Shown in pieces: positions 7,710-18,123 of a stretch of DNA of 64,000 bases (position 1 is its first letter; each line of letters starts with the position of its first letter). The notes beneath the pieces are model-generated. The model searched no databases. It was not told the DNA's origin and saw nothing but the letters and a program-made list of their open reading frames with translations. Both the position numbers and the translations under genes were made by a program. The DNA lies in NCBI GenBank assembly GCA_934229785.1, contig CAKQEA010000002.1, positions 1-64,000 of the forward strand, written 5' to 3'. Source of the stretch: an uncultured Anaeroplasmataceae bacterium (GTDB lineage: Bacteria; Bacillota_I; Bacilli_A; Acholeplasmatales; Anaeroplasmataceae).

Positions 7710-9533
7710 TTAATTACTTAAAAATGCACCATATTTATAGAATCCACAAACAAATAGCCATTGTGCTTCATCAGTCGAATAAACAGGTATATTTTCTAAT
7801 GAACCCTGACCATCCCAGAAGAATCCTTGCTTCATATTAAGCTGAATCATAAATTCAGAAAGCTCATAATTTGCAAATACCACTCCATCATTACATGCAT
7901 TAACATACTCACTAAGAATAAACCTCTTATAATTATGGTAATTAACATGTGGCAAAATTGGAGTTTCTCCACCATCTAAACCAGAAAGAGTCATACCCAA
8001 GCTAGCACCATCGTCGCCTTCAAAGGCAGCTTCTAATATAGCATTAGTTCTTGTAATACTCATTGTAACAACTGAATTATATACTCCATCATTAAAATGA
8101 TAATAGCCATCTAATTCATCATAATAAACATATGGGCTATTTTTATTTCCAATAGTAAAGCTATAATTACCATTTTTCTTAAACAAATCATATTCACAAA
8201 AATCTGTATAGCCACTAAAATTATTCGCTTTTACAGTAGGCTCTAATACATAATTTCCAGTAATATCAGCTGTGTAAGATTCATCTTCATTTTTAACAAA
8301 TCTTCTATTTAAAACTCTTGATTCATTGTCTCCATTCATACCAAGTGTATTTCCCGGATCAACCCAACTGTTATACCATCCTGAACCAGTAAATGATGAT
8401 AAATATGTGTTTGAATCATTAAGCTCAACATAGTTCAATTCGAATTCTCTTAATTTTATTGTTTCACCATTTTTACCAATAGCTGTTATAATATTACCAT
8501 TATCATCTTTTCTATAAATTGGATTTCCAACACTATCAGTTTTGTAAATAACATTACCTAATTCATCACGCTTAGCATATAAATCTTCGGCAAACATTCT
8601 TTTAATTTTAGTTTTATTTTCAGAATAAGTATCCATATATGTTATTTTAAATGGAATAGTTACAGGAAATTTAACTGAAGAATCCTTAACATCTATATCA
8701 ATACGGAATTTAGCTACACCACCTACATGTCCTTGTGTAAATTTAAATTGAAATTTAAAATTCTTTGTATAGCCACCCTTTAATTGAGATCCTCCATCAT
8801 CAACTAAGTCACCCTCAGGAAATGATGAATTTGGAGAACCTATTGAATAAGATTGGGCTTTAGGATTTATTGAGCCATTAAACATATCAACAAGTGATTC
8901 TACCTCATAAACACCATAATCAGTTGGATTAAAAGAAAAATACAAGGACTTACCAGCTTCTTTAAATGTTGCCTCATAGCAATATGTAATTCCTTTATTT
9001 TCTGGATCCTGAATAGAAATGTTATTAATTACTGTTGGATCGTATAGTGATGCACCAGTTGTACTTCTTAATTTTGAATTAAGCATCAATTCAATTGTAG
9101 ATGCTGGTGATTCAGGTGATACAGTAGTAATATTAGGATCATATGAATATCCCTTTGGGGTAGATGAAAGATGTACATAATATTCACCCTCGGGCGCTGT
9201 TGTTGAAGCAACAGCACCTGATTCGAATTTTGCCTGATATGTAGCACCTGTATTTTTATTAATGAAAATAGCTTTAATATTACTAATATTACCTGGATAA
9301 GGCTCTCCGGTATAATTCATAGTTACAGAGTACTTTACACTATTATCACTAGGATTATCTGGAGTATTTGGATTATCAGGATCACCTGGGTTGTTTGGAT
9401 TATCAGGATCACCTGGGGTATTTGGTTTATTATTATTGTTATCGCCAGGAATAACATCAATTTGACCGCTACAGCTTGTAAGAGCAAACAGCATTATGAA
9501 TGCCATAATTAAATATTTAAGTTTATTTTTCAT
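7710..9533 (-). CDS. Lipoprotein at the end of the MoxR/vWA operon
   Basis: 607 residues. The signal peptide ends in lipobox LTSC (Cys about 21). A Gly-Asp-Pro-Asn-rich linker (about 33-65) contains tandem NPGDPDNP-like units. A Cna-B-like domain (about 68-140) carries the motif HLSSTPKGY, which resembles HVSDYPTGY in the 135-968 lipoprotein. The rest is an unrecognised, beta-rich extracellular region. Its ATG overlaps the stop of the vWA gene upstream (TAATG), so translation is coupled and it is a true operon member. It could be a substrate, receptor or stator part of the MoxR/vWA machinery. This is inference from position. Confidence 0.8.
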   Translation of the reverse strand: MKNKLKYLIMAFIMLFALTSCSGQIDVIPGDNNNNKPNTPGDPDNPNNPGDPDNPNTPDNPSDNSVKYSVTMNYTGEPYPGNISNIKAIFINKNTGATYQAKFESGAVASTTAPEGEYYVHLSSTPKGYSYDPNITTVSPESPASTIELMLNSKLRSTTGASLYDPTVINNISIQDPENKGITYCYEATFKEAGKSLYFSFNPTDYGVYEVESLVDMFNGSINPKAQSYSIGSPNSSFPEGDLVDDGGSQLKGGYTKNFKFQFKFTQGHVGGVAKFRIDIDVKDSSVKFPVTIPFKITYMDTYSENKTKIKRMFAEDLYAKRDELGNVIYKTDSVGNPIYRKDDNGNIITAIGKNGETIKLREFELNYVELNDSNTYLSSFTGSGWYNSWVDPGNTLGMNGDNESRVLNRRFVKNEDESYTADITGNYVLEPTVKANNFSGYTDFCEYDLFKKNGNYSFTIGNKNSPYVYYDELDGYYHFNDGVYNSVVTMSITRTNAILEAAFEGDDGASLGMTLSGLDGGETPILPHVNYHNYKRFILSEYVNACNDGVVFANYELSEFMIQLNMKQGFFWDGQGSLENIPVYSTDEAQWLFVCGFYKYGAFLSN

Positions 9534-12217
9534 TAGGCATTCACCTTCTTCTTTTTTCTAAATAAATCTTTAATGTCTTGCCATCTTAATTTACGTATAG
9601 CAATATCAACAACATATAATGCGCATGCAATAACCATCAATACTAAAGCAAAGTCATACTTATATGTAGTCATTTGAAGTCCATCGTTAGATATTGTAAG
9701 CTTTCCATCTTCACTAACATTTCCATCATTTGTAATCATTCCATATAAATTAGATGAATCAAAGAACTCAAATGAATTATATTCTGGTAAGTATGATAAA
9801 GAAGTATATTCAGTTGTTCTTTCAACCATATCTGCAAGAGTATAAGTTAAATCAAGCTTATATATACCAGCCTCATCAGCCTTATATGATGTTATATAAT
9901 TAGTAGAATTAAAGCTCATTGTTTTTTTCAAAACATTACCACTTGGATAAGTAATATTTAAAACAACAGTTGCATCAACATTTAAATTAGTTGTTGTGAC
10001 ACTTACATTAGTATATGATCCATCACTTGTAATTTCAAAAACATATGGAACGTAATTTTGACTTGATGGCGTATTATTACTAACCATATTATTAGCTAGC
10101 TTATAACCATTAGATTCGTTATTCCAATATCTTAAGTTTGTAGAAATACATGAGACATTTCCTTCACCATATTTCCATGTTGAATACAAAGGATATCTAG
10201 TATTATTTTCACTAACCTCTAAGACAGTTGTTGCTGTTGTCTTAGCATTTCCACTATAGAAATCATTTATACTTTCAATTGTTGTTAAACCATTAACTAA
10301 TGAATGCTTTGGTTTTAAAATTGTAACTGGATAACCTTTTGTTGATTCCTTGTGTACTTCTTTAATATCATCTGAAACAGATTTCAATGTTTGAGATGCT
10401 GTATCAGAGCTATAGGCAAAATAGAAATTACCATTACCCTTACTTGCAATTAGTTTCATAAGATTGCCACCATCTGATGATTCATCAGAAACTCTTTTAC
10501 CGATATAGAAGGCACTAACATGAGCATTAATATCTACTAAGCTTGCTAAGGTTTCATTTATTTTATCATTATCACCATTATAGGCTAAACCATCTGATAT
10601 TAATAAAATCTCCTTTTTAGCATAAACTAAATTTTGAATTTGCTCATATGTGTATTTTAAAGCAGCACCTAAAGATGTAGCTTGTCTTGACTTAACATTT
10701 GAAATGTATTCCTTTGCCTTGATTTTATTAGCATCAGTTATACTATCAATTGAGTAAATTGTAAATGCATTGCCATAAAATCCAACAATATATAAATCAT
10801 CCTTTTCAGTTAAAAAGTCAACAGTTGAGCAAGCAACCTGCTTTGCAACCTGGAACATACTAGCACTATCAACACTTTTAGATGCATCAAATATAATAGT
10901 AAATAATCTTCTGTCATCATCATTTGAATCATATTTAATAGGAAGCATTGAGCTTAAATCAGATAATACCTCTTTTTGTGATTCAGTTGTGCTATCACTC
11001 TTGTTTTGAATATAAGTATTTCCAATAGTAACAAGGCTCTTTCCATATTCAGATACAACCAAATCAAGATTTGAAACAAAATTTTCAGAGTGATTTAATT
11101 CTCTAGCATCAACATTTGCTAAAACAATTTCATCAAACTTACATAAATCCTCAATTGAATAAGGGACCTCGTTAGTATCTTCATAATATGTAATATCATA
11201 ATCATCACTATTATACATTTCTTCAAACTTAGCTTTATCATTGTAGTATTCATTTTCATTAAGCTTTATTGTATTAGAAATAAATAACACTCTGATATTT
11301 TCAGAAACAATTTGTTTAAATAAATATTGATTATTATACTTATTTGTGTCATTGATATCATTAAAATCATTTGAAGAAAATTCTGATAATTCAACTTTGT
11401 AATCAAATTCGCCAGAGGTTTCAGTATCAAGCTTAAAGCTAAAAGTATTAGTTCCTTTTGTCAACTTAATAGTTTGATTATCTATTTCTTCATTATTTTT
11501 AAATAATTTTAAAGTAGCGATATCAACATTTTGGTTGGCATCAACCGTAACATTTGCTAAAGTTTCTTCATTTTTATAAGTTGTCTTATCAAATTCAACG
11601 TTTGAAATTTGAATTTCCTTTTGATTATCAGATATATTATTATCTAAGAATATTGCATCAATATGAATATCTTGATTTTGATAATCATTAATCAATCCAG
11701 TCATACTTGATTCATCAGTTTCTCTACCATCAGAAATAATTACAATTCTTTTAATAGCTGACTCATCAAACAATGTTGCTGCATAGGCTAAGGCAGGTTT
11801 AATATTAGTTTCAGAATTATCAACATTTGCTTCCTTAACGCTTTTAATACTCTCGCCAGGCTTTACTAATAGCTCATAATCCTTACCATAACAAATAATA
11901 CCAACCTTTGAATTCTTAGGTAAATTTTTATTTAAATCCTTGATATAATCATCAATTTTATCTAAATTACCATTTGAGGAATATGAACAATCGGCTAAAA
12001 CATAAACATCAGTTTCAGTAATAACTTTTCTATATGTCATTTGTGCCAAAGCTAAAGCAACCAAAACACATATAGCAATGTGTAAAACTAAAGATGTAAT
12101 TGAATGGAAGTTAAATCCTTGTTTTTTAATTAAAACAAAGAAAGAAATAACAACGACAACAATTAAGCCAAGACCAATAAATAATAAATAGGGATTAGTA
12201 AAGTTGATGTTGCTCAT
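9533..12217 (-). CDS. BatA-like membrane protein with two vWA domains
   Basis: 894 residues. Two N-terminal TM helices (about 10-30 and 40-62) precede a first vWA domain (about 70-195). A middle region resembles the glutamine-amidotransferase-like part of such proteins. A second vWA domain (about 435-620) has a MIDAS-like DASKS motif. A beta-rich part and a C-terminal TM helix with basic tail (about 860-894) follow. The first vWA has DCSYSS in place of the canonical DxSxS, so its metal site may still form. Proteins of this build lie beside MoxR and DUF58 in many bacteria and are thought to form metal-dependent complexes at the membrane. The start overlaps the end of the 12195 gene by 23 bases, with RBS GGATGGTG. 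Confidence 0.8.
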   Translation of the reverse strand: MSNINFTNPYLLFIGLGLIVVVVISFFVLIKKQGFNFHSITSLVLHIAICVLVALALAQMTYRKVITETDVYVLADCSYSSNGNLDKIDDYIKDLNKNLPKNSKVGIICYGKDYELLVKPGESIKSVKEANVDNSETNIKPALAYAATLFDESAIKRIVIISDGRETDESSMTGLINDYQNQDIHIDAIFLDNNISDNQKEIQISNVEFDKTTYKNEETLANVTVDANQNVDIATLKLFKNNEEIDNQTIKLTKGTNTFSFKLDTETSGEFDYKVELSEFSSNDFNDINDTNKYNNQYLFKQIVSENIRVLFISNTIKLNENEYYNDKAKFEEMYNSDDYDITYYEDTNEVPYSIEDLCKFDEIVLANVDARELNHSENFVSNLDLVVSEYGKSLVTIGNTYIQNKSDSTTESQKEVLSDLSSMLPIKYDSNDDDRRLFTIIFDASKSVDSASMFQVAKQVACSTVDFLTEKDDLYIVGFYGNAFTIYSIDSITDANKIKAKEYISNVKSRQATSLGAALKYTYEQIQNLVYAKKEILLISDGLAYNGDNDKINETLASLVDINAHVSAFYIGKRVSDESSDGGNLMKLIASKGNGNFYFAYSSDTASQTLKSVSDDIKEVHKESTKGYPVTILKPKHSLVNGLTTIESINDFYSGNAKTTATTVLEVSENNTRYPLYSTWKYGEGNVSCISTNLRYWNNESNGYKLANNMVSNNTPSSQNYVPYVFEITSDGSYTNVSVTTTNLNVDATVVLNITYPSGNVLKKTMSFNSTNYITSYKADEAGIYKLDLTYTLADMVERTTEYTSLSYLPEYNSFEFFDSSNLYGMITNDGNVSEDGKLTISNDGLQMTTYKYDFALVLMVIACALYVVDIAIRKLRWQDIKDLFRKKKKVNA

Positions 12218-14069
12218 AACAATACACCATCCAATCTGCTATAAACAATAGCCCTAATAAAACAAACAATACTGTCAAGTTATCATATGTACCATTAGAA
12301 TAATTAAATTCCAAAGTACCAGTAAGAGACATCATTAAACTATCTTCAACTTCGTTTTCATCAAGAGGATATGATGAATAAACACTAAATTCTTGCACAT
12401 CATCATTTTGTAGTCTTACAGTAATCTTATAAGCTCCAATCTCTGATAATATTGCTTTAGCTGTACCATTATTAGTATCAAGATAAGATTGCTTTCCACT
12501 TGGAGCAGTAAGTCTAATTGTTTTAGCACTTGCTAAGACATTAACAGTTAGCTCATCACCACAAACATAATTTGATTCATCTATTACTGATGGGAATGAA
12601 TAATCAAGTAAATTGCTAAATAAACGTAAGAAATTATAATCTAGTGGTAAATTTGAATAATGTAAATCAAATCCAAAAACAACCTCTCTATTACCATAAG
12701 CACTTACACCTGAGAAGATAATAGGATTACCTTCACATGTATATAATGTAGAAAATGATTTATTAATACCATAAACATTATATCTTTCAACATATAGTTC
12801 CTTATCAGTTAAACCTTCAAGAAGCTTTTTATCATCACCATACACCTTTGCTTTTTCTAAAATTGCACCTTTGTCAGGAACAACTGAATCCTTATAAGTA
12901 AACCTTGTCCCATCAAGGCTCTCCTTTTGGTTAAAAAACCATATTGCACCATCTCTAGGAATAGCAATAGGAGTATATGAGTCAAAAATATACAATCCAT
13001 AGCCACTATAATCTAAAGCGTTATAATCATTTGTTGCAACCTGAACAACTGTATTAATTCCATATGCTTGAAGACCAGCGACAAGGAAAAATGGATTATC
13101 ACTTACGACTAAAGCTTTATAATTATGTTCAGCAGCTAAATTATAAGTTTCATAGTGATTATCTAAATCAATGTTATCTTTATTTTCAATAACAACCTCA
13201 AGTTTATCAAAATTCTCTTTTTCAACCTCTAAAGTATAGCTTGCATTTGACGCTGCAACAGCATTAACCTTTGTTGTTGCCGATTTAACATCGTTAACGT
13301 ATAAAGAAATAGTTAAATCTAAAGTTGTAGTGTAAGAAATAACCTGACCTGTAACCTTAATCCTAGCTTGATTTTTAACAGATCCATCTTCATTAAATTC
13401 TAAAGGAAGAATCTCATAATTAGATGAAACTATTGCATAGTTTTCATCATTTAAAGCAACATTAATAAGCTCAATATTTTTTGTTTCATAAGGCTTATCA
13501 GTAACAAGATATGTTTTCATTGAGCTATTAGCATCAAAATATTGTTGAGCAAGGTTTAAAGAATCACTACACTTATTTGAAACATAAGTTGCAGAAAGCT
13601 TTTCAATCACTTCCTTAGCCTTAGATTTATCAGTGTAATCCTTAATAATCTCACTTGTTTCATTTCCAACGAAAATCAATGTGTATTTACTACCATTTAA
13701 AGATTTATCTATTTCATCTTCTATTTTTTCTTTTGCAATTTCAAATCTTGTTTTATCACCTTCAAGCTTATTCATACTAGCAGATCCATCAAGGATAAAA
13801 CAGTATTCACTTGCAGAATTAGGTATAACAAACACAGGATGAGCAATCAATAAAGAAATAACTAAAACAGCCAAGCATTGTAATATTAAGCTAATTAAGC
13901 CCTTTAATTTTGAAATAGGTTTTTTATTTTTCAAAAACTTTTCACTTAATTGCCAAATATATGTACTTGTAATAGTTTGTTCTGTATATTTATTTTTAAT
14001 TATATAAATAATAATTAAAATTGGTATTCCAATAAGGCCTAAAAGGCCAAGAGGATATACAAATTTCAT
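12195..14069 (-). CDS. BatA/vWA membrane protein
   Basis: 624 residues with typical BatA order. Two TM helices (about 4-24 and 57-80) flank a basic cytoplasmic loop. A vWA domain (about 90-205) with MIDAS motif DGSASM and a beta-sandwich region follow. A final TM helix lies near 600-618. It starts with ATG overlapping the stop of the DUF58 gene (ATGA), behind AAGGGGG. BatA-type proteins work with MoxR ATPases in envelope maturation or stress tolerance, but the substrate is unknown in most organisms. Confidence 0.85.
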   Translation of the reverse strand: MKFVYPLGLLGLIGIPILIIIYIIKNKYTEQTITSTYIWQLSEKFLKNKKPISKLKGLISLILQCLAVLVISLLIAHPVFVIPNSASEYCFILDGSASMNKLEGDKTRFEIAKEKIEDEIDKSLNGSKYTLIFVGNETSEIIKDYTDKSKAKEVIEKLSATYVSNKCSDSLNLAQQYFDANSSMKTYLVTDKPYETKNIELINVALNDENYAIVSSNYEILPLEFNEDGSVKNQARIKVTGQVISYTTTLDLTISLYVNDVKSATTKVNAVAASNASYTLEVEKENFDKLEVVIENKDNIDLDNHYETYNLAAEHNYKALVVSDNPFFLVAGLQAYGINTVVQVATNDYNALDYSGYGLYIFDSYTPIAIPRDGAIWFFNQKESLDGTRFTYKDSVVPDKGAILEKAKVYGDDKKLLEGLTDKELYVERYNVYGINKSFSTLYTCEGNPIIFSGVSAYGNREVVFGFDLHYSNLPLDYNFLRLFSNLLDYSFPSVIDESNYVCGDELTVNVLASAKTIRLTAPSGKQSYLDTNNGTAKAILSEIGAYKITVRLQNDDVQEFSVYSSYPLDENEVEDSLMMSLTGTLEFNYSNGTYDNLTVLFVLLGLLFIADWMVYCYEQHQLY

Positions 14070-14950
14070 TTCAATACCCCCTTATCAATAAGCATAGCTA
14101 AGAATATATCATTTAGCTTTGCATCATCAGGTAACATTAAATAATTTGCTCCACGTGACATGCAAAACTCATTTAAAGTAGTTTGAATATAGCTTAATGC
14201 TTGACGATACGCATTAATTACATCCTTATTAACATTCTTTCGATAATCCTTAGTAATTACCTCTGAATCAAAATAATGAATTTTACCACGAATTTGAGGG
14301 TTTAATTCTTCCTTTGATAATAACTGTAAGCATAAAACATCTCTTTTTTTATTAACAAGATAATCAATACCAGTTTGATAATCATTATCTGTTAAGAAAT
14401 CAGAAATAACTATAGATAAGCCATCACCATAACCAACCTTAGTTGGAAGAATCGCCTCACTAAATAAAAAGTCGCCTACAAATTCAATTTCATTAATTTT
14501 TTCTATCTTATTATAAAAAGTATCTTTATCTGCCATATTTGTAATAAGTTCATGACAAACATTATCCTGAATATAATAAATAGATACCTTATCCATCAAA
14601 GCAATTGATAGATAAGCAAATGCTGCAGCAAGTTGTAATGCCTTTACAGCCTTATTTGTTTTATTAAAATCCATACTACGAGAAGCATCTATGTATATTC
14701 TTGTATGTAATCTTCTTTCATCTAAATACTGCTTTAGATATAAATGTTCAAATCTGGCATATGCATTCCAATCTATTTTTGTTATATCGTCCCCAGGAAT
14801 ATAATCTCTATAATCTGCAAATTCACAAGATGAACCAAAGTTTTTACTTTGATGATTACCACCAAACACTCCGCCCACATTGTTCTTAAGCATTACTTCT
14901 AGGGTTTCAATTTGCTGCAAAAAATCATCATTAATTGCATACTTTCCCAT
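14066..14950 (-). CDS. DUF58 protein of the MoxR cluster
   Basis: 294 residues. The DUF58 signature is clear: FADYRDYIPGDD, KIDWNAYAR and then a vWA-like start with DASRSMDF. It lacks TM helices, as do many short DUF58 proteins, so it is probably cytoplasmic. It sits between MoxR and the BatA gene and overlaps the latter by 4 bases. DUF58 proteins are the regular partners of MoxR ATPases; their biochemical role is not settled. Confidence 0.9.
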   Translation of the reverse strand: MGKYAINDDFLQQIETLEVMLKNNVGGVFGGNHQSKNFGSSCEFADYRDYIPGDDITKIDWNAYARFEHLYLKQYLDERRLHTRIYIDASRSMDFNKTNKAVKALQLAAAFAYLSIALMDKVSIYYIQDNVCHELITNMADKDTFYNKIEKINEIEFVGDFLFSEAILPTKVGYGDGLSIVISDFLTDNDYQTGIDYLVNKKRDVLCLQLLSKEELNPQIRGKIHYFDSEVITKDYRKNVNKDVINAYRQALSYIQTTLNEFCMSRGANYLMLPDDAKLNDIFLAMLIDKGVLK

Positions 14951-14952
14951 TA

Positions 14953-15942
14953 TTACTTACTTAACCTTTTAGCTTCTTTAATTAATAAACCAATAACATC
15001 ATCAACAGTTAAATGTTCATTGATTGCAGTATAATTAATTTTAATTCTGTGACGTAATACTGGATAAGCTAATGCATCAATATCCTCAATTGAAACATTA
15101 TAATTACCATTAATTAAAGCACGAACCTTAGCAGCAGTAATTAAAGCTTGACCAGCACGAGGAGAAACACCATACTTAATATATTTCTTTGCTACCTCAG
15201 AGGTATTGGCAAGCTCTGGGTGAGATGCTGCGACTAAAACCATTGCATAATCTAAAACCTCATCAAGAACTGGAACACTCTTAGCTAATTCTCTCATTTC
15301 AAGAATTGTTTCACCATCAACAACAGCATTAGCAGTTTCCTCAAGTGTAACCTGAGTCATATTAACAATATCCTTTAATTCCTTAATTGTAGGGAATTCC
15401 ATTAATAGCTTAAACATGAAACGGTCCATCTGAGCCTCAGGAAGTGGATAAGTACCATCTTGTTCAATTGGGTTTTCTGTTGCAAGTACGAAAAATGGCT
15501 CAGCCATCTTATAGCTCTTATTTGCAATTGTAACCTTATGCTCCTGCATTACCTCTAGCATGGCAGACTGTGTTTTTGGTGTAGCACGGTTAATTTCATC
15601 TGCTAATACTAAGTTAGCAAAAATAGGACCTCTTTGGAAAACAGTCTTCATTTTTCCAGCTTCATCCTTCTCAATAATATTAGTACCTGTTACATCAGAT
15701 GGCATTAAATCTGGTGTAAACTGAATTCTTGAGAATGGTAAATTTAAAGTCTTACCTAAAGTACGAACTAAACGAGTTTTACCAACACCTGGTACACCTT
15801 CAAGCAATACATTACCACCAGCGATAATCGCAATAATAACATTATCAACAATACTTTCTTGACCTACAACGTCCTTACGAATTTCAGCCTCAATTGTCTT
15901 AATTGTTTCACTAAATTTTTTAACTTTTTCGATATTATCCAT
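14953..15942 (-). CDS. MoxR family AAA+ ATPase
   Basis: 329 residues, standard MoxR length. Walker A is GVPGVGKTR (about 51-59), Walker B LADEINRA (about 112-119), and sensor 1 lies in VLATENP. The arginine-finger region PEAQMDRF and the C-terminal lid with GVSPRAGQAL are present. MoxR proteins act as chaperone-like ATPases on vWA partners. The stop lies 2 bases before the DUF58 start, and RBS AGGAG lies upstream of its own ATG. First genes of the operon: this gene follows the DUF4175-like gene by 18 bases. Confidence 0.95.
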   Translation of the reverse strand: MDNIEKVKKFSETIKTIEAEIRKDVVGQESIVDNVIIAIIAGGNVLLEGVPGVGKTRLVRTLGKTLNLPFSRIQFTPDLMPSDVTGTNIIEKDEAGKMKTVFQRGPIFANLVLADEINRATPKTQSAMLEVMQEHKVTIANKSYKMAEPFFVLATENPIEQDGTYPLPEAQMDRFMFKLLMEFPTIKELKDIVNMTQVTLEETANAVVDGETILEMRELAKSVPVLDEVLDYAMVLVAASHPELANTSEVAKKYIKYGVSPRAGQALITAAKVRALINGNYNVSIEDIDALAYPVLRHRIKINYTAINEHLTVDDVIGLLIKEAKRLSK

Positions 15943-15960
15943 TTTCTTTTACTCTCCTAA

Positions 15961-17727
15961 TTATTTATTATCTTTATTATCAGTACCTAATTTTTCAAAA
16001 TATGCTTTTAAATATATTTCCATTTCTTTTGAAATAGTACCATCATTAATTAAATTGATTATTTCAGTATAGTAAGTACTATAGTATTTACCATATGCCT
16101 CTAAAATACCTTTGTCATAATCATAAATTACATCCTTACTAGGGAAATCGTAATCCTCGTCACCAACAGATCCACCTTTATTTGGATCATCTAATTCATC
16201 ATCATGATTATCACCTGAAGAAACATTGCTATTACCATTTTCATCAACTAGCTCCTTATCTTCATGTTTAGGCACAGCTAATCCAAATATTTCGCACAAC
16301 CTTGCTTCAGCATCATATGCAACAGCTTTATTTTCACTCATATAGGTTAATTCTCTTACAACATCAACCATCAATGTTGAAGTCGCTTGTTGAATTATAT
16401 TTAAAGACTCACCATCTGAAGCAGATTCAACTGATGCAAGTGATTCAGAATAAGTCATAAATGCCTTATACAAATTATCATCACTTGAAACACCACATTT
16501 TTCTAAGGCTGCATTAATTGCTAAAACATCTGATTTAGCCTTTTGTCTCATCTTCATAACTGAATCAGTCTTTAAATTTTGATATTCTCTAAATGTAAAG
16601 ATTGAAATAGCTTGTGATGTACTATCAGAATCATATGAATACATATTTGACGCAACCTGTTTTAATTGATAATAATTATCATATTTTGTGTAAATATTAG
16701 TACCATCAGTTAATGTTCCATTATTATTAATAGTTAAAATAACCTCAGTTTCAATTGGATCTAAGCTTCCATTTGCAACATAATAAACACCATGATACTC
16801 TTTATTATCACAAGACTTAAATGTTAATTCATTACCATTATAATTTGTGCTACTAATAGTTATTGAAATACTTTGTTTTTCATTATCTTTATTTCTCCAA
16901 TAACCAGTAAAATTTCCATTTGGTACTGTTGTTTTGCCAAAATTAGTCTTTATTGTTGATTCATTATCAGTAAAATAGTAATCCTTTGTGTTAAATAAAG
17001 CCTGTGCAATTTTAACATTTGTATTTTCCAAAATCATATAAGTTAAAATATTATTTTTAACTTTATTAACATTAGAAATCATTTCACTTTCCTTTGTTGA
17101 ATTCTTCAACGCAGCAATCAATAAAACAATTTCTCCAGTATACTTAGTTTTCATATCATCAGTCATCTTAGACTTATTTATATCTTTAATTAAAGCCTCA
17201 AGCTTTTGAATTTGTATCTCTGAAACAGTAAAATCCTTATCAGGATCAATAACATCATCACTAGGACTTTTTTGACTAGGATAAGCAATTGCTGTAATTG
17301 ATAATCCTAATCCTAAAACAGCTAAAATAATAAATATAAAATGAAACTTATATTTTAATTGCTTCACCGGAATATCCTTTAATCTTTTGTCTGTATCCTC
17401 TCTTTGAAGTTGAACAATAAATGTTTCATCATCTTTAAAAGATACCATTGTTTGTACCTTTTCATTCAATTTAAAGCTATCATCTAACCTTTTAGCAATT
17501 TTTTTATCACTTGGCTTAAAAATAAAATAAGAGCATAAAAAAACAACAATCATTGTTCCAACTCCAATTAAAATACTAAAAACAAAGTAAAAAGAAATAA
17601 CAGAAAGCTTATCAAGCAAAAATAACAAGCCAAAAATTATTAATCCTAAAGCAATAGATAAAATAGAGCACTTAATAATAAATTCTCGAATTATCTTTTT
17701 CTTGAAGCTTAAAAAACCTTCACCCAT
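15961..17727 (-). CDS. DUF4175-like membrane protein, first gene of the MoxR operon
   Basis: 588 residues. Two N-terminal TM helices (about 18-40 and 45-68) are followed by a cytoplasmic stretch with RLDDSFKLNEKV, which resembles the RLD-x-x-x-GL-x-x-R motif of DUF4175 proteins. A third TM helix (about 128-150) leads to a large helical extracytoplasmic part with an acidic linker near 500-540. DUF4175 members are known beside MoxR/BatA genes, which supports the match, though sequence similarity by eye is modest. Start behind GGGAGG. The promoter at 17806-17834 makes it the operon head. Confidence 0.7.
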   Translation of the reverse strand: MGEGFLSFKKKIIREFIIKCSILSIALGLIIFGLLFLLDKLSVISFYFVFSILIGVGTMIVVFLCSYFIFKPSDKKIAKRLDDSFKLNEKVQTMVSFKDDETFIVQLQREDTDKRLKDIPVKQLKYKFHFIFIILAVLGLGLSITAIAYPSQKSPSDDVIDPDKDFTVSEIQIQKLEALIKDINKSKMTDDMKTKYTGEIVLLIAALKNSTKESEMISNVNKVKNNILTYMILENTNVKIAQALFNTKDYYFTDNESTIKTNFGKTTVPNGNFTGYWRNKDNEKQSISITISSTNYNGNELTFKSCDNKEYHGVYYVANGSLDPIETEVILTINNNGTLTDGTNIYTKYDNYYQLKQVASNMYSYDSDSTSQAISIFTFREYQNLKTDSVMKMRQKAKSDVLAINAALEKCGVSSDDNLYKAFMTYSESLASVESASDGESLNIIQQATSTLMVDVVRELTYMSENKAVAYDAEARLCEIFGLAVPKHEDKELVDENGNSNVSSGDNHDDELDDPNKGGSVGDEDYDFPSKDVIYDYDKGILEAYGKYYSTYYTEIINLINDGTISKEMEIYLKAYFEKLGTDNKDNK

Positions 17728-17805
17728 TTTAATACCTCCCGTTTATAATAATAAATATATTTAATAATATAAATATTATTATTCAAATTTTAAAACTACT
17801 CAAAT

Positions 17806-17834
17806 ATAATATTACATTTAATCATTAATGTCAA
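17806..17834 (-). promoter_or_regulatory. Strong sigma-A promoter of the MoxR/BatA operon
   Basis: On the minus strand, a perfect TTGACA (17829-17834) is followed by 17 bases and TATTAT (17806-17811). The leader to the start codon is about 75 bases and AT-rich. Confidence 0.8.
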
Positions 17835-17954
17835 TAAAACGACATATTTTTCACTATATTTTTCGATTTTTATTCAAAAATACATACTCATAGGTAAAAT
17901 ATTATTTAATTTTATTCGATTATTTATATTTTTTTTATTTTTTGTACAAAAATA

Positions 17955-17996
17955 GAAAAAAGACCGATTAGTCCAATTTATGACAAATCATAAATT
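17955..17996 (-). terminator. Terminator of the large Ig-like lipoprotein gene
   Basis: On the minus strand, the hairpin AATTTATGA-TTTG-TCATAAATT (17975-17996) is followed after 12 bases by a run of T residues (17955-17961). The gap between stem and T-run is longer than usual. The region 17835-17954 between this and the operon promoter is AT-rich with no gene. Confidence 0.5.
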
Positions 17997-18026
17997 AAAC
18001 ATAACCGATCTAATGAATCAATATAT

Positions 18027-18123
18027 TTATTTTGCTGAAGATGTATAGTCAAATGAAGAATCACTAGTAGAAACACTTAATGTATTATTATTTAAAACAC
18101 AAGTATATGTTTCACTTGAAACT
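18027..18123 (-). other. Out-of-frame C-terminal end of the Ig-like lipoprotein
   Basis: After the stop at 18124, dropping one T from AACTTTTAAAG gives an open frame to a TAA at 18027-18029. It reads FKVSSETYTCV, then NNNTLSVST and ending YTSSAK. This lines up with the ends of the preceding repeats of the same protein, such as VAGTLSDSL followed by YSKKS. The true protein end is therefore likely here, and the current stop is the result of a 1-base insertion or a sequencing error. Confidence 0.7.
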
